In this document: positions 52,411 to 61,602 of the stretch, in pieces
Numbering within the stretch: the stretch's first letter is position 1
Layout: every line of letters begins with the position of its first letter
Notes under the pieces: model-generated
What the model saw: the letters and a program-made list of their open reading frames with translations, nothing else
Told to the model about the DNA's origin: nothing
Databases searched by the model: none
Assembly (NCBI RefSeq): GCF_905220995.1
Contig: NZ_CAJNBJ010000001.1
Span: 806,001 to 870,000 of the forward strand
Source of the DNA: Nitrospira defluvii
Lineage (GTDB): Bacteria > Nitrospirota > Nitrospiria > Nitrospirales > Nitrospiraceae
DNA: 64,000 nt
Direction of reading: 5' to 3'
Translations under genes and position numbers: made by a program

Positions 52411-53208
52411 TCACATGTAGCCCTTTTTACGAAGCATCTCCATGCCTCGCCCTGCATCCTGCGCACGACCGGCCCGCTCGGCCACAGTGCTCTTGCGCAG
52501 CTCGACAATAATCTCGTCCACCGTCTTTGCCGTCGACTTGATGGGGGTGGTGCAGGGAGCGCAGCCCAGGCTGCGATACCGTGTGCCATCTCCCCTGTCG
52601 AGATAGAGATCCATGAAGGGAATGTTCTCGTGTTTGATGTATTCCCAGATGTTGATCTCGGTCCAATCGAGAAGTGGGTGGATGCGAATGTGTGTCCCCG
52701 GCGGGAAGGTCGTCTTGAACTGATCCCACAATTCCGGCGGCTGATCGCGAAAATCCCAATCACCGTGTTTGTCGCGGGGCGAAAAGTACCGCTCCTTGGC
52801 CCTGGTACTGTCTTCATCCGCACGAACACCGAGGATGATGCCGGTATAGCCTTTTTCCTCGACCAGATTCTTCATCGCCGTGGTCTTCAACGCCGTACAG
52901 CAGACGTCGCGACCCAGCGTATGGTTCATCCCGGCGGCCAGCGCCTCTTTGTTTTGGCCCACCACGAGATTCAGCCGCCATTCACGGGCAATCCGGTCAC
53001 GATATTCAATCATGGCCGGAATTTTATAGCTCGTGTCCACGTGCAAGAGGGGAAACGGCACGTGTCCGAAGAAGGCCTTGCGAGCCAGCCACAGCAGCAC
53101 CGTTGAATCCTTCCCCATCGACCAGAGCATGGCGAGGTGATTGAAATGTTTATAGGCTTCGCGAAGGATATAGACGCTTTGGTCTTCAAGTTGACGTAAG
53201 TGCTTCAT
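52411..53208 (-). CDS. cysD: Sulfate adenylyltransferase subunit 2
   Basis: A 265-residue PP-loop ATP pyrophosphatase: [20 protein letters not shown] (PP-loop), [12 protein letters not shown], and [15 protein letters not shown]. It is the adenylyltransferase half of the CysDN complex. The ATG at 53208 gives the right N terminus ([19 protein letters not shown]); the frame is open to 53421 but that part is not CysD. It lies between the TrpD2-like gene and cysN on the same strand. Confidence 0.95.
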   Translation of the reverse strand: MKHLRQLEDQSVYILREAYKHFNHLAMLWSMGKDSTVLLWLARKAFFGHVPFPLLHVDTSYKIPAMIEYRDRIAREWRLNLVVGQNKEALAAGMNHTLGRDVCCTALKTTAMKNLVEEKGYTGIILGVRADEDSTRAKERYFSPRDKHGDWDFRDQPPELWDQFKTTFPPGTHIRIHPLLDWTEINIWEYIKHENIPFMDLYLDRGDGTRYRSLGCAPCTTPIKSTAKTVDEIIVELRKSTVAERAGRAQDAGRGMEMLRKKGYM

Positions 53209-53221
53209 GGTTCCACTCTTC

Positions 53222-54280
53222 TTATTGTGCCGACATGCCGACCTTCGGCGCGGTTCCGGCGCCGACACTGAGCGCCGCCAGCTTCGCCTTGGCCTGCCCG
53301 GACTCGAGCGCGTGCCGAGCGGTGGCCAGATTTCCCGCAATCGATGTCCCCTTGCCCGCCGCGTACAACAGCATAGCCGCATTGAGCAACACCCAGTCGC
53401 GTTGTCCGCCCTGTATCTCATTAGCCATCAATCGCTTGATCAGATCTGCTTCACGCTCCCGTTGCTCGGCAGGAAACCCTGCCATTTCCCTGAACGTGGC
53501 CATAGTCAGCCCCGCATCCTTGGGCTGGAAGATGAATGGCGTAATGCGCTCGCCCTTGAGCTCCAACAGACGCGTCGTATTCCCGATCGACAGTTCCGGA
53601 TCGCCCTCGACCCCGCGGATCACCAGCGCGCGCGGACAGCTCAGCATGCGCAAGGCTTCGACCGTCTTTTCGAAATAGGGCGGATGCGATAGGCCGATTA
53701 CCTGCGAAGCGGCGCGAGCGGGATTGAGCATCCTCGCCACCGGATGGAAGAAATTGCGCACACCCAATTCCTGTCGCATCTCAAGGAACCGGCTGACCGG
53801 CGGGTGATAGAGCGCCAGATCCAGGTACGCGACGCCGGTTCGTTCCAATTCCGGCCCGACAAGCTTGGCGGTGAGATCAACCGGAATTCCCAACAGCTTC
53901 AGCACCGACGAGACACCCTGTCGGTCGGGAGGACCGTCCACACCATGGAGCAACAACACCGCTCCCGCTGCGGCCGCGACGATGGCAGCAGGTACGATGG
54001 CGTGGAACGTCTCCCGCTTACCCGCATAGACAGGAACATCGACGACTCCAAGTCCGGCACGGACCGGCACGGGCGGCACATATTGCCGCGCGGTGGCCGT
54101 GAACGCCGCCAGCTCCGTCACAGATTCCGACTTGAAGCGCATGGCCGTGAGGAACGCCCCGACCTGCGCCGGTGTGGCCGTCCCTTCGATCATCAACCGC
54201 ATGGCCTGCTTGGCTTCTTCCCAGGTGAGATCTTTGGACGTTTTTGGGCCCTTGGCGACTTTGGCGAGCAGATGTTGCAT
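53222..54280 (-). CDS. Anthranilate phosphoribosyltransferase-family protein (TrpD2/YbiB-like)
   Basis: A 352-residue protein of the nucleoside-phosphorylase/phosphoribosyltransferase class 3 fold. The N terminus ([40 protein letters not shown]) is the helical domain shared with TrpD. The glycine loop typical of TrpD is altered ([20 protein letters not shown]). YbiB/TrpD2 proteins bind nucleic acid and do not make tryptophan. It stands between cysH and cysD in the sulfur operon, which hints at another substrate. Role not known. Confidence 0.75.
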   Translation of the reverse strand: MQHLLAKVAKGPKTSKDLTWEEAKQAMRLMIEGTATPAQVGAFLTAMRFKSESVTELAAFTATARQYVPPVPVRAGLGVVDVPVYAGKRETFHAIVPAAIVAAAAGAVLLLHGVDGPPDRQGVSSVLKLLGIPVDLTAKLVGPELERTGVAYLDLALYHPPVSRFLEMRQELGVRNFFHPVARMLNPARAASQVIGLSHPPYFEKTVEALRMLSCPRALVIRGVEGDPELSIGNTTRLLELKGERITPFIFQPKDAGLTMATFREMAGFPAEQREREADLIKRLMANEIQGGQRDWVLLNAAMLLYAAGKGTSIAGNLATARHALESGQAKAKLAALSVGAGTAPKVGMSAQ

Positions 54281-54321
54281 GGATCGTTGGTAACCTTCTC
54301 AATGTCAGGGTGACGATGATG

Positions 54322-55053
54322 TTATTTGTGCAGCCCGCATTCGGTCTTGCCGAAATTCTTCCACCGGCCAGAACGCGGATCGTCGCCCGGAAGGACAGGC
54401 GCGGTGCAATGGGTGCAGCCGATGCTGGGGTAGTTACGGTCGTGGAGCCTGTTGTACGGGACTTCGTGGAGCTGGAGGTACATCCAGACTTGCTCGCTGG
54501 TCCAGCGGGCCAGCGGATTGATCTTGATTAAGTTGAATTTCTTATCCCACTCGATCAATCCGGCATTGGCCCGCGTCGGAGCTTGATCTCTCCTGATGCC
54601 GGTGATCCACGCGCCGTATTGCGCCAAGACGCGGGTCAGCGGTTCTATCTTTCTGATTTCGCAGCATTGATCGGGCTTGCTCGCCCAAAGCGCGTCGCCA
54701 TGCTGCGCCCCCTGCTGCTCGGGCGTCAACAGAGGCTTCATCTGAATGACCTGGGCGGGCTTCAATCCGTACCGCGCAATAATGCGATCGCGCACCTCGA
54801 GCGTTTCGGGGAACAAAAAGTCGGTATCGAGGTAAAACAACGGCGTTTCGGGATCGATTCGATGCACCATATCCACGAGCGCGACATCCTCTGCCCCGAA
54901 GCTACAGGCCAGCACAATCCGTTGCCGGTACACCTTCAATGCGTATTCCAGCACCTCCCACGGTTGCTTGGCCTCGAAGGAATCGCTCAGCGATTTCAGC
55001 TCGTCATCCGCCGGACGATTGACCACGGATTGACCGGTCTTCAATTCTGCCAC
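54322..55053 (-). CDS. cysH: Assimilatory APS (adenylylsulfate) reductase
   Basis: A 243-residue CysH. SFGAEDVALVDMVHRIDPET is the PP-loop-like motif. The four cysteines of a 4Fe-4S cluster (DQCCEIRK and GCTHCTAPV) mark it as APS reductase rather than PAPS reductase; ECGLHK at the end carries the nucleophile. It reduces APS to sulfite using thioredoxin. A GTG start at 55053 has GAGGAG in front, inside the end of the upstream gene. Confidence 0.94.
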   Translation of the reverse strand: MAELKTGQSVVNRPADDELKSLSDSFEAKQPWEVLEYALKVYRQRIVLACSFGAEDVALVDMVHRIDPETPLFYLDTDFLFPETLEVRDRIIARYGLKPAQVIQMKPLLTPEQQGAQHGDALWASKPDQCCEIRKIEPLTRVLAQYGAWITGIRRDQAPTRANAGLIEWDKKFNLIKINPLARWTSEQVWMYLQLHEVPYNRLHDRNYPSIGCTHCTAPVLPGDDPRSGRWKNFGKTECGLHK

Positions 55054-55061
55054 GATGTTTC

Positions 55062-57566
55062 CTACTCCTCGACCTTTTCCACTAGAATTTTGAAATGGGT
55101 CGCCTCAGGCTCCAACGGTCCCTCTTCGAGAATCTTGTGCCCGTCGTTCCGCAAACTCATCGGAACATTCCGGATCGGCTCTCCGGCGTCGAGCCACACT
55201 TCGAGGCGCTCGCCATTGTCCATCATCTCGAGCTTGAGTTTGGTCTTCACATAGTTCATCGGGCAGGCAACGCCGCGCAAGTCGTACACCGGCGCTGTTG
55301 AAACCGACGCGGCCGGCGCCGCACTCGGAGTCGGGGTCGGCAACACCTCTTCTTTGACTTGGGCCAATTTGAGATCCTTTCCCATCTGTTCCGTGGCCGC
55401 CCGGCAGACCGCAAGAAACCGTTTGGCAAAAGCCATTTTCTCCGTGGCCTCCTCGGCGGTCGCGTCCTTTGATCCGAGATCGCCGACCTGTGCGCCGAGA
55501 TTAGCGTAACTGGTCGGCACAATGCCCTTGCTCGCCAGGCGCTGGTCGAACTCCTGGAACGTGTCCGCGTCGGTTGCCGGATCCAGCCCCTCGGTCACCA
55601 AGAGCCCCTTGGCCGCAGCCAACACGGCTCGATACGATTTATTCACCGACAGGGCATATTGATGTTTCTCGACCAGCAGTTTGGCCTGATACAGTTCCTG
55701 ATCCGCTTCCAACATGCGGTCATCGATCATCTCCAGGGCACCACCCGCGCACTCGCCGGGCCCCAGATCCTCCAGCACAAATTCCGCTTCACCTTCCCAA
55801 TCGTAGTAATAGGTCGGATCCTGCTCATAGGGCGGCACAAACGTATAGGGGATCAGTTCGTCCTTGAGGACATGTTTCCCTACCCGGCCGATAAACGACT
55901 GCAGACTCTCGCCGGTCGTGCGATCGCGTCGATACACGTCTACCAGATGACGGACGGCGGCCGGGACGCTTTTCGCCGGCAACTTGACGGCCAACTGTCC
56001 GATTTTCGGTGTGCCATCCACATGTCCGCCAAGGTGCAACTCGTAATGCGGCGCCGTATGCTCACCAAGACGTTTGCCGACGCCGTGCAGCCCAATGGTG
56101 GCGATATGGTGCTGGGCGCACGAATTGTGACAACCGCTGATCTTGACGCTCACATCCCGGAGGTCCTCAGGCACTTGGCCGGCGGGAAACACTTCGGCCA
56201 ACGCACGGGCCATCCCCTTTGACGATGTGATACCCAATCCGCACGTATCGGTTCCGGGACAGGCAATGATGTCTTCGACCAGTTCGGCACCAGGATCACC
56301 GAGACTATGGGCCACGAGCTCGTCATGAAAGGCTTCCAAGCGGGATTCAGGAATCCAGCGGATCACCATGTTCTGATTAATGGTGGTGCGGATGTTTCCA
56401 TTGGAGTACCGCTCAGCCAAATCAGCCACCACCCACATCTGGGCGGCCGTGAGATCACCCATAGGCAGCTTGATGGCTGCGGTCGCGAACCCGGCCTGAC
56501 GTTGCGGTACCACATTGGTCCGCTTCCAAGCCTGGAAGGCGGTCTCCTGCCCACTGAACGAGCCTCCTGCAGAGGCATGTCCGTTCCCGTTGCCATTCCC
56601 ATTGCCGTTCCCGCCGGACGCGACAGACGCCTTGGTCGGCATGATCAATGGCGGGGCGTCGGCGTATTCTAATAACGTGATCGGCTCGTGGGTCGGCACC
56701 GCGTACCCCATGGCCGCGTAGGCCGCTTCCCACCGACGTTTGAACTCATCGAAGCCGAGTTTCTCGATCACGAACTTCATCCGGGCTTTGTTGCGATTTT
56801 TCCTGTTGCCCAGGGTGTCAAACACCTTGATGACCGCCTCGATGCTCGGCAGCAATTCCTCCATCGGCGTAAATTCTCTGAGGACCTGCGCCATCCGCGG
56901 TGTCGAGCCTAACCCCCCACCGGCGACCATTCGAAATCCGATGGTCCCGTCCGCCCGCTTGGCCGCGAGCAGGCCGATATCGTGAATGGGCGTGAGTGCG
57001 CAATCCTGACGGCAGCCGGAGAGGGCGATCTTGAACTTCCTCGGCAGGCTCTGATTCAGCGGATTGCGCAGCAGGTGGTAGGCCACCGTCTTCGCATACG
57101 GCGTGACGTCGAACACCTCCCCCTGACACACGCCCGCCAAGTGACAGGCGGTGACATTGCGGACCGTGTTGGCGCAGGCCTCACGCGTCGTCAAACCCAC
57201 GGCGGCCAGCAACCGCATCATCTCCGGCACGTGCTTGAGCTCCACGAAATGCAGCTGGATATCCTGCCGCGTGGTCACGTGGCCCACACCGGTGGCGAAC
57301 TGGTCGGCCAATTCGGCAACCCGCCGCACCTGATTGGCCGTCAGGCCGCCGAACGGAATCTTGATTCGGAACATCTGCACGCCCGGCTGGCGCTGACCAT
57401 AAATGCCATACTGCAGCCGGAACGGCTTAAAGATGTCGGTCGAAAGATCCCCCGCAAGGACGCGATGGGCTTCCGCTTCGAATGTCTCGATCTCCTCCAC
57501 GATGTGAGGAGGAATGGGCTCTGTCTTGACGGCCGGGCGGAGGGCCACTGTATGAGAACTCGTCAT
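55062..57566 (-). CDS. Ferredoxin-type sulfite/nitrite reductase fused to C-terminal TusA domain
   Basis: An 834-residue fusion. Residues 1-310 and 335-600 are two ferredoxin-like/siroheme repeats of a NirA/Sir-type enzyme. They are joined by a flexible Gly-Asn linker (GNGNGNGNGNGHASAG). CPGTDTC and GCHNSC bind the siroheme-4Fe-4S centre. Residues about 620-740 are helical (LVEKHQYALSVNKSYRAVLA), resembling a HEPN-like domain. The last 75 residues are a TusA/SirA domain (YDLRGVACPMNYVKTKLKLE, with the sulfur-carrying Cys in ACP). It sits between Rrf2 and APS reductase, so sulfite is the likely substrate, and TusA may accept sulfur. Confidence 0.88.
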   Translation of the reverse strand: MTSSHTVALRPAVKTEPIPPHIVEEIETFEAEAHRVLAGDLSTDIFKPFRLQYGIYGQRQPGVQMFRIKIPFGGLTANQVRRVAELADQFATGVGHVTTRQDIQLHFVELKHVPEMMRLLAAVGLTTREACANTVRNVTACHLAGVCQGEVFDVTPYAKTVAYHLLRNPLNQSLPRKFKIALSGCRQDCALTPIHDIGLLAAKRADGTIGFRMVAGGGLGSTPRMAQVLREFTPMEELLPSIEAVIKVFDTLGNRKNRNKARMKFVIEKLGFDEFKRRWEAAYAAMGYAVPTHEPITLLEYADAPPLIMPTKASVASGGNGNGNGNGNGHASAGGSFSGQETAFQAWKRTNVVPQRQAGFATAAIKLPMGDLTAAQMWVVADLAERYSNGNIRTTINQNMVIRWIPESRLEAFHDELVAHSLGDPGAELVEDIIACPGTDTCGLGITSSKGMARALAEVFPAGQVPEDLRDVSVKISGCHNSCAQHHIATIGLHGVGKRLGEHTAPHYELHLGGHVDGTPKIGQLAVKLPAKSVPAAVRHLVDVYRRDRTTGESLQSFIGRVGKHVLKDELIPYTFVPPYEQDPTYYYDWEGEAEFVLEDLGPGECAGGALEMIDDRMLEADQELYQAKLLVEKHQYALSVNKSYRAVLAAAKGLLVTEGLDPATDADTFQEFDQRLASKGIVPTSYANLGAQVGDLGSKDATAEEATEKMAFAKRFLAVCRAATEQMGKDLKLAQVKEEVLPTPTPSAAPAASVSTAPVYDLRGVACPMNYVKTKLKLEMMDNGERLEVWLDAGEPIRNVPMSLRNDGHKILEEGPLEPEATHFKILVEKVEE

Positions 57567-57617
57567 AACGACCTCGTCTGTTGGGTGGTCATGCCTCTAC
57601 GCATGACTCTGTATGGT

Positions 57618-58070
57618 TCAGATGTGATACATCAACGTATGCTGTGCATCGAGGGCTCGTTGTCGCATGGCCAACTCCTCGACCGTGACTTCCGACAAGA
57701 CACTCAGTTCCGCCCGTTTCACACGATCCCACATGTGCGCTAGCAGCGCCTCTTGCTTCGCGGCTCGCGCCGATGTGCTTTTAGGACCGGCCTCCCCGTT
57801 TCCCGAAAGAAGGGGACCTTCTAACGCATCCAGAATGTCCGCGACGGACAACTCGGACGGCTTGCGACTCAAGACATACCCGCCTTGCGCCCCGCGTTGA
57901 CTCGTCACCACGCCAGCCTTCTTCATCGCATGCAGCACCTGTTCGAGGAACCGAGCCGGGATCGCTTGACGCTTGGCGATGGACTTCGCACACACCGGCT
58001 GTTCGGCGTCGTGCAACGCAAGGTCTACGGCGGCAATGATCCCGTAGGTAGCTCGAAGGCTCACTTTCAT
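57618..58070 (-). CDS. Rrf2-family transcriptional regulator
   Basis: A 150-residue winged-helix regulator: MKVSLRATYGIIAAVDLALH, IPARFLEQVLHAMKKAGVVT and SQRGAQGGYVLSRKPSELSV are standard Rrf2 features. The three cysteines of IscR are missing (only one Cys is seen, PVCAKSI), so it does not bind a 2Fe-2S cluster like IscR and more resembles CymR, the sulfur regulator. It is the first gene of the sulfate assimilation series and has its own promoter with a dyad behind it. Confidence 0.9.
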   Translation of the reverse strand: MKVSLRATYGIIAAVDLALHDAEQPVCAKSIAKRQAIPARFLEQVLHAMKKAGVVTSQRGAQGGYVLSRKPSELSVADILDALEGPLLSGNGEAGPKSTSARAAKQEALLAHMWDRVKRAELSVLSEVTVEELAMRQRALDAQHTLMYHI

Positions 58071-58078
58071 TTGCGACT

Positions 58079-58131
58079 ATTCCGATAGGGATTCGTACAT
58101 CTCTATACCTGCCCCGTGCCAGCTCTGTCAA
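58079..58131 (-). promoter_or_regulatory. Promoter and possible operator of the Rrf2/sulfate series
   Basis: On the minus strand TTGACA (58126-58131) and TATAGA (58102-58107) with an 18-bp spacer form a strong promoter. Between -10 and the ATG a near-palindrome ATTCCGATAGGGATTC (58079-58094) could be the Rrf2 operator for autoregulation. The rest of 58132-58383 shows no gene. Confidence 0.6.
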
Positions 58132-58383
58132 GCATGGCTGCGCCGGACTCACGAACAATTTCCCTTGTGCTTCACTCTCCAAAAGGACGTTTGATGCCCC
58201 TACTGAACGAACCTCGCGCAATACGCAGACCGCCCCTCAACAACCATCCGCACAGAGGCAATTCAACTCGCCAGGCCAGCATGCGCACAGCCTGTCCCCT
58301 TCATGATTTCCACGCATTTTTCGTGATTGACATCATGTGGGGCCTGCGCAATAATCCCGCCCTCTTCTTCCTCGGTACCGTTC

Positions 58384-58968
58384 ATGACGCAGCGTTCATC
58401 AACATTCAACATTCTGCTCTTCAGCGCGGACGGCGAAGTCCAGGCACACTACAAAGACCTGTTCGGCGAGCCATCGATCACGATCGGCCGAGAAGGGTTG
58501 ACGCTGCCAAAAGACTTCGCGAAACGTGGATACGACGCCGTGATCGTCGAGTCTAAAACAATCACTTCTCCAGATGTTGCCAAGCTCATAGCAGGCATCG
58601 ATCCAGCACACACACTGTTGATTGTCGGATCTCGAACCGTACTCAAACAGGCCGCGTCGTCACTGCAAGCCGCCAAGCCTCCGAAGGCAGAGGTCCCTCT
58701 ATCCAATGGAAAAGGCCAATCCTTGTGCTTGGATACCTACCTGGAGCACAAGGTCGGAGATTTCGTCAAAGGCATGCGGAATGGCTCGGGGAAAAATCTT
58801 CATCCGATGTTGATCGCCGCAGTGGAGCGTCCATTGATTCTCCTGACTCTACGGGAAACCAAGGGCAACCAGATCCAAGCCGCAGAGTTGCTCGGGCTGA
58901 ACCGCAACACGCTGAGAAAGAAAATTCTCGATCTGGATATTCCAGTCAAACGAGCCAGAGCAAGCTAG
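58384..58968 (+). CDS. Fis-type regulator with receiver-like N-terminal domain
   Basis: A 194-residue protein. Residues 1-95 look like a degenerate receiver domain (FNILLFSADGEVQAHYKDLF, GYDAVIVES and LLIVGSRTVLK) without a clear phospho-acceptor Asp at the expected place. The C-terminal 50 residues are a Fis-type helix-turn-helix (RETKGNQIQAAELLGLNRNT, LRKKILDLDIPVK). It probably regulates transcription without an AAA+ domain. No ribosome site is clear, and a longer frame starts at 58327. It precedes an HU gene on the same strand. Confidence 0.75.
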   Translation: MTQRSSTFNILLFSADGEVQAHYKDLFGEPSITIGREGLTLPKDFAKRGYDAVIVESKTITSPDVAKLIAGIDPAHTLLIVGSRTVLKQAASSLQAAKPPKAEVPLSNGKGQSLCLDTYLEHKVGDFVKGMRNGSGKNLHPMLIAAVERPLILLTLRETKGNQIQAAELLGLNRNTLRKKILDLDIPVKRARAS

Positions 58969-59072
58969 GTTCGTACGGGCACAGCCCATCAGCACTTCAC
59001 TCGGAACCCAAACCCGTCAGTCCGTTCATCACATCAGATCTACCGGTTGCCAACCACTCATGGAGGCATGCA

Positions 59073-59345
59073 ATGACCAAGGAAGAATTGATCGCGAAAA
59101 TGGCCAGCAGCGCGGGCATTACCAAGGTCGCGGCAACAGTGGCGCTCGAAGCCTTTACCGGCGCCGTCACCACGTCGCTCAAGAAGGGTAAGCGCGTGAC
59201 ATTGGTCAATTTCGGCACCTTTACCATTTCCAAACGGAAGGCCAGAATGGGCCGCAACCCGCGAACCGGCGAATCCCTCAAAATCCCTGCGGCCCGGATT
59301 CCGAAATTTTCGGCAGGCAAGGAGCTCAAGGCAGCGGTCAAATAA
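59073..59345 (+). CDS. hup: HU-family DNA-binding protein
   Basis: A 90-residue HU protein: MTKEELIAKMASSAGITKVA start, VNFGTFTISKRKARMGRNPR and TGESLKIPAARIPKF in the arm. A strong ribosome site GGAGG precedes the ATG. It condenses DNA as a dimer. A second member of the family (IHF type) is at 34524. The nearby plus-strand genes are a Fis-type regulator and a tRNA. Confidence 0.93.
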   Translation: MTKEELIAKMASSAGITKVAATVALEAFTGAVTTSLKKGKRVTLVNFGTFTISKRKARMGRNPRTGESLKIPAARIPKFSAGKELKAAVK

Positions 59346-59438
59346 CTCGCCGCCGGCTCAAGCAACCAGGAACACCAGGAAAGACAGCCGTTCCGTGACA
59401 ACACCACGGACAAAAGCCTGTTTTCCCCATGCGTTTCC

Positions 59439-59468
59439 TTGACACCTTTGGCAAGGCTGTATTAGCAT
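59439..59468 (+). promoter_or_regulatory. Promoter candidate for tRNA-Val
   Basis: TTGACA at 59439-59444 with TAGCAT at 59463-59468 (spacer 18), 12 bp before the tRNA starts. Confidence 0.5.
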
Positions 59469-59479
59469 CGCCGTTCGAT

Positions 59480-59554
59480 AGGCGCGTAGCTCAGGGGGAG
59501 AGCGCTACCTTGACACGGTAGAGGTCGACGGTTCAAGACCGTCCGCGCCTACCA
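59480..59554 (+). tRNA. tRNA-Val, anticodon GAC
   Basis: AGGCGCG pairs with CGCGCCT, the D arm contains TAGCTCAGGGGGAGAGC, the anticodon stem CTACC/GGTAG closes the loop TTGACAC with anticodon GAC, the T arm has GGTTCAAGACC, and CCA is encoded. Intact. Confidence 0.95.
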
Positions 59555-59613
59555 TTTTATTGTGTGTGCGATACGTTTGTGATCCGACTGCCGGAAGCAG
59601 GGCGGTCGGCACG

Positions 59614-61599
59614 ATGTCGTATTTTTTGGCGGGATTGACCGGAGTGGCCTCACAGTTCATTCAGATTACCCTTCCTGACGGAACTCGAAAACAAGTACCA
59701 GCAGGATGCACTGTCCGCGATGCAGTCACGCCGGACGGGAAACGCCTCGACCAGAAGATCCTGGCAGCCAAGGTCAACGGGATGCCGGTGGATTTGTTCT
59801 ACCCATTGGACCAAGACGCCACCGTTGAACTCCTGACATTCGAGTCGACGGAAGGCCGCGAAGTCTATCGCCACAGCAGCACCCACATCATGGCCCAAGC
59901 CGTGAAAGAAGTGTTTCCAACGGCGCAACTCACGATCGGCCCCGCGCTCGAAGACGGGTTTTATTACGACTTCGCGTTCGACCGGCCCTTCACCCCCGAA
60001 GATCTGGAGAAGATTGAAGCCCGCGCCGTGGAAATCACGAAGCGAGGTCTGACCGTCAGTCGCAGCGAACTGTCGAAACAGGACGCCATCCAGTTTTTTC
60101 AGGACCGAGGCGAACAGTACAAAGTTGAATTGATCAACAGCTTCGATGACGCGGCTCCCATCTCTCTCTATCGTCAGGGTGAATTCGTCGACCTCTGCCG
60201 CGGTCCGCACCTTCCGACCACCGGCCATGTCGGCGCCTTCAAGCTGCTGTCGACCGGCGGCGCCTATTGGCGAGGGGACGAACGCAACCCCATGTTGCAA
60301 CGTATCTACGGAACGTCCTTTCCCACGAAGAAGGAACTCGATGCACATCTCGCGAAACTTGAGGAGATCAAGCGTCGTGACCATCGAAAACTCGGCAAGG
60401 AACTCGACCTGATCACCATTCAAGACGAAATCGGCCCCGGCTTGGTGCTCTGGCACCCCAAGGGTGCGCTGATCCGGTTGCTCATCGAAAACTTCTGGCG
60501 TGAACAGCACATCAAAGACGGGTACGACCTGGTCTATTCGCCCCATGTCGCCCGGCTGGATCTGTGGAAGACCAGCGGCCACGTCGATTACTACCGCGAG
60601 AACATGTTTGCCGCCATGAAGCTGGAGGGCAGCGAGTATCAGCTCAAGCCAATGAATTGCCCCTTCCATATCATGATCTATAAGTCTCACTTGCGGAGCT
60701 ATCGGGATCTGCCGATTCGATACGGAGAATTAGGTACCGTCTACCGCTACGAGCGGACCGGTGTGCTGCACGGACTCCTGCGCGTCCGAGGCTTCACGCA
60801 GGATGACGCTCACTTGTTCTGTCGCCCTGACCAAATCGAAGCTGAAGTCAGTCGGGTGCTCGACTTCACCTTTTTCGTGCTCGGCACCTTCGGCTTTCAT
60901 GAATTTGAAATTTATCTCTCCACGCGCCCCGAGAAGTCAGTCGGATCGGATGACAATTGGGCCATCGCCACCAACGCCCTTGAGGCCGCACTCAAGAGTC
61001 GTCACGTGGCCTATCAAGTAGATCCGGGCGAAGGCGTGTTCTATGGCCCCAAGATCGACATTAAGATCAAGGATGTCCTCGGCCGATCCTGGCAATGTTC
61101 AACCGTGCAGGTCGATTTCAATAACCCTGAGCGGTTCAAACTCGCCTATACCGGCGAGGACGGCAAACACCATCAACCGATCATGATCCACCGGGCATTG
61201 ATGGGTTCCATCGAACGCTTCTTCGGCATCTTGATCGAACACTTTGCCGGGGCCTTTCCGACATGGCTGGCCCCAGTGCAGGCGGTGGTACTGACGATCA
61301 CGGACAATCAGCAGGAGTTTGCAGCCAAGATCGTCTCGACCCTCAAGGGCCACGGATTCAGGGTCGAAGCGGACCTCCGGAACGAGAAGATCGGCTTCAA
61401 GATCCGCGAAGCGGAAAAGCTCAAGATTCCCTACATGCTGGTCGTCGGAGACAAAGAAGTACAAAGCGGCATGGTGGCGGTTCGGGGACGGAGCGGCACC
61501 AACCATGGGAGCATGCCGATCGAACAGTTCCTGGAACTCATTCGCACGGACACGAATCAAACATTACGCGGCACAGCAACCCTCTCACAAACGAGGTGA
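59614..61599 (+). CDS. thrS: Threonyl-tRNA synthetase
   Basis: A 661-residue class II synthetase: TGS domain (ITLPDGTRKQVPAGCTVRDA), editing domain with HSSTHIMAQA and CRGPHLPTTGHV, catalytic core with MNCPFHIMIYKSHLRSYRDL (motif 2 region) and the C-terminal anticodon-binding domain. It charges tRNA-Thr. The frame is open from 59560; ATG 59614 or GTG 59644 are the plausible starts, neither with a strong ribosome site. First gene of thrS-infC-rpmI-rplT. Confidence 0.96.
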   Translation: MSYFLAGLTGVASQFIQITLPDGTRKQVPAGCTVRDAVTPDGKRLDQKILAAKVNGMPVDLFYPLDQDATVELLTFESTEGREVYRHSSTHIMAQAVKEVFPTAQLTIGPALEDGFYYDFAFDRPFTPEDLEKIEARAVEITKRGLTVSRSELSKQDAIQFFQDRGEQYKVELINSFDDAAPISLYRQGEFVDLCRGPHLPTTGHVGAFKLLSTGGAYWRGDERNPMLQRIYGTSFPTKKELDAHLAKLEEIKRRDHRKLGKELDLITIQDEIGPGLVLWHPKGALIRLLIENFWREQHIKDGYDLVYSPHVARLDLWKTSGHVDYYRENMFAAMKLEGSEYQLKPMNCPFHIMIYKSHLRSYRDLPIRYGELGTVYRYERTGVLHGLLRVRGFTQDDAHLFCRPDQIEAEVSRVLDFTFFVLGTFGFHEFEIYLSTRPEKSVGSDDNWAIATNALEAALKSRHVAYQVDPGEGVFYGPKIDIKIKDVLGRSWQCSTVQVDFNNPERFKLAYTGEDGKHHQPIMIHRALMGSIERFFGILIEHFAGAFPTWLAPVQAVVLTITDNQQEFAAKIVSTLKGHGFRVEADLRNEKIGFKIREAEKLKIPYMLVVGDKEVQSGMVAVRGRSGTNHGSMPIEQFLELIRTDTNQTLRGTATLSQTR

Positions 61600-61602
61600 C
61601 CT

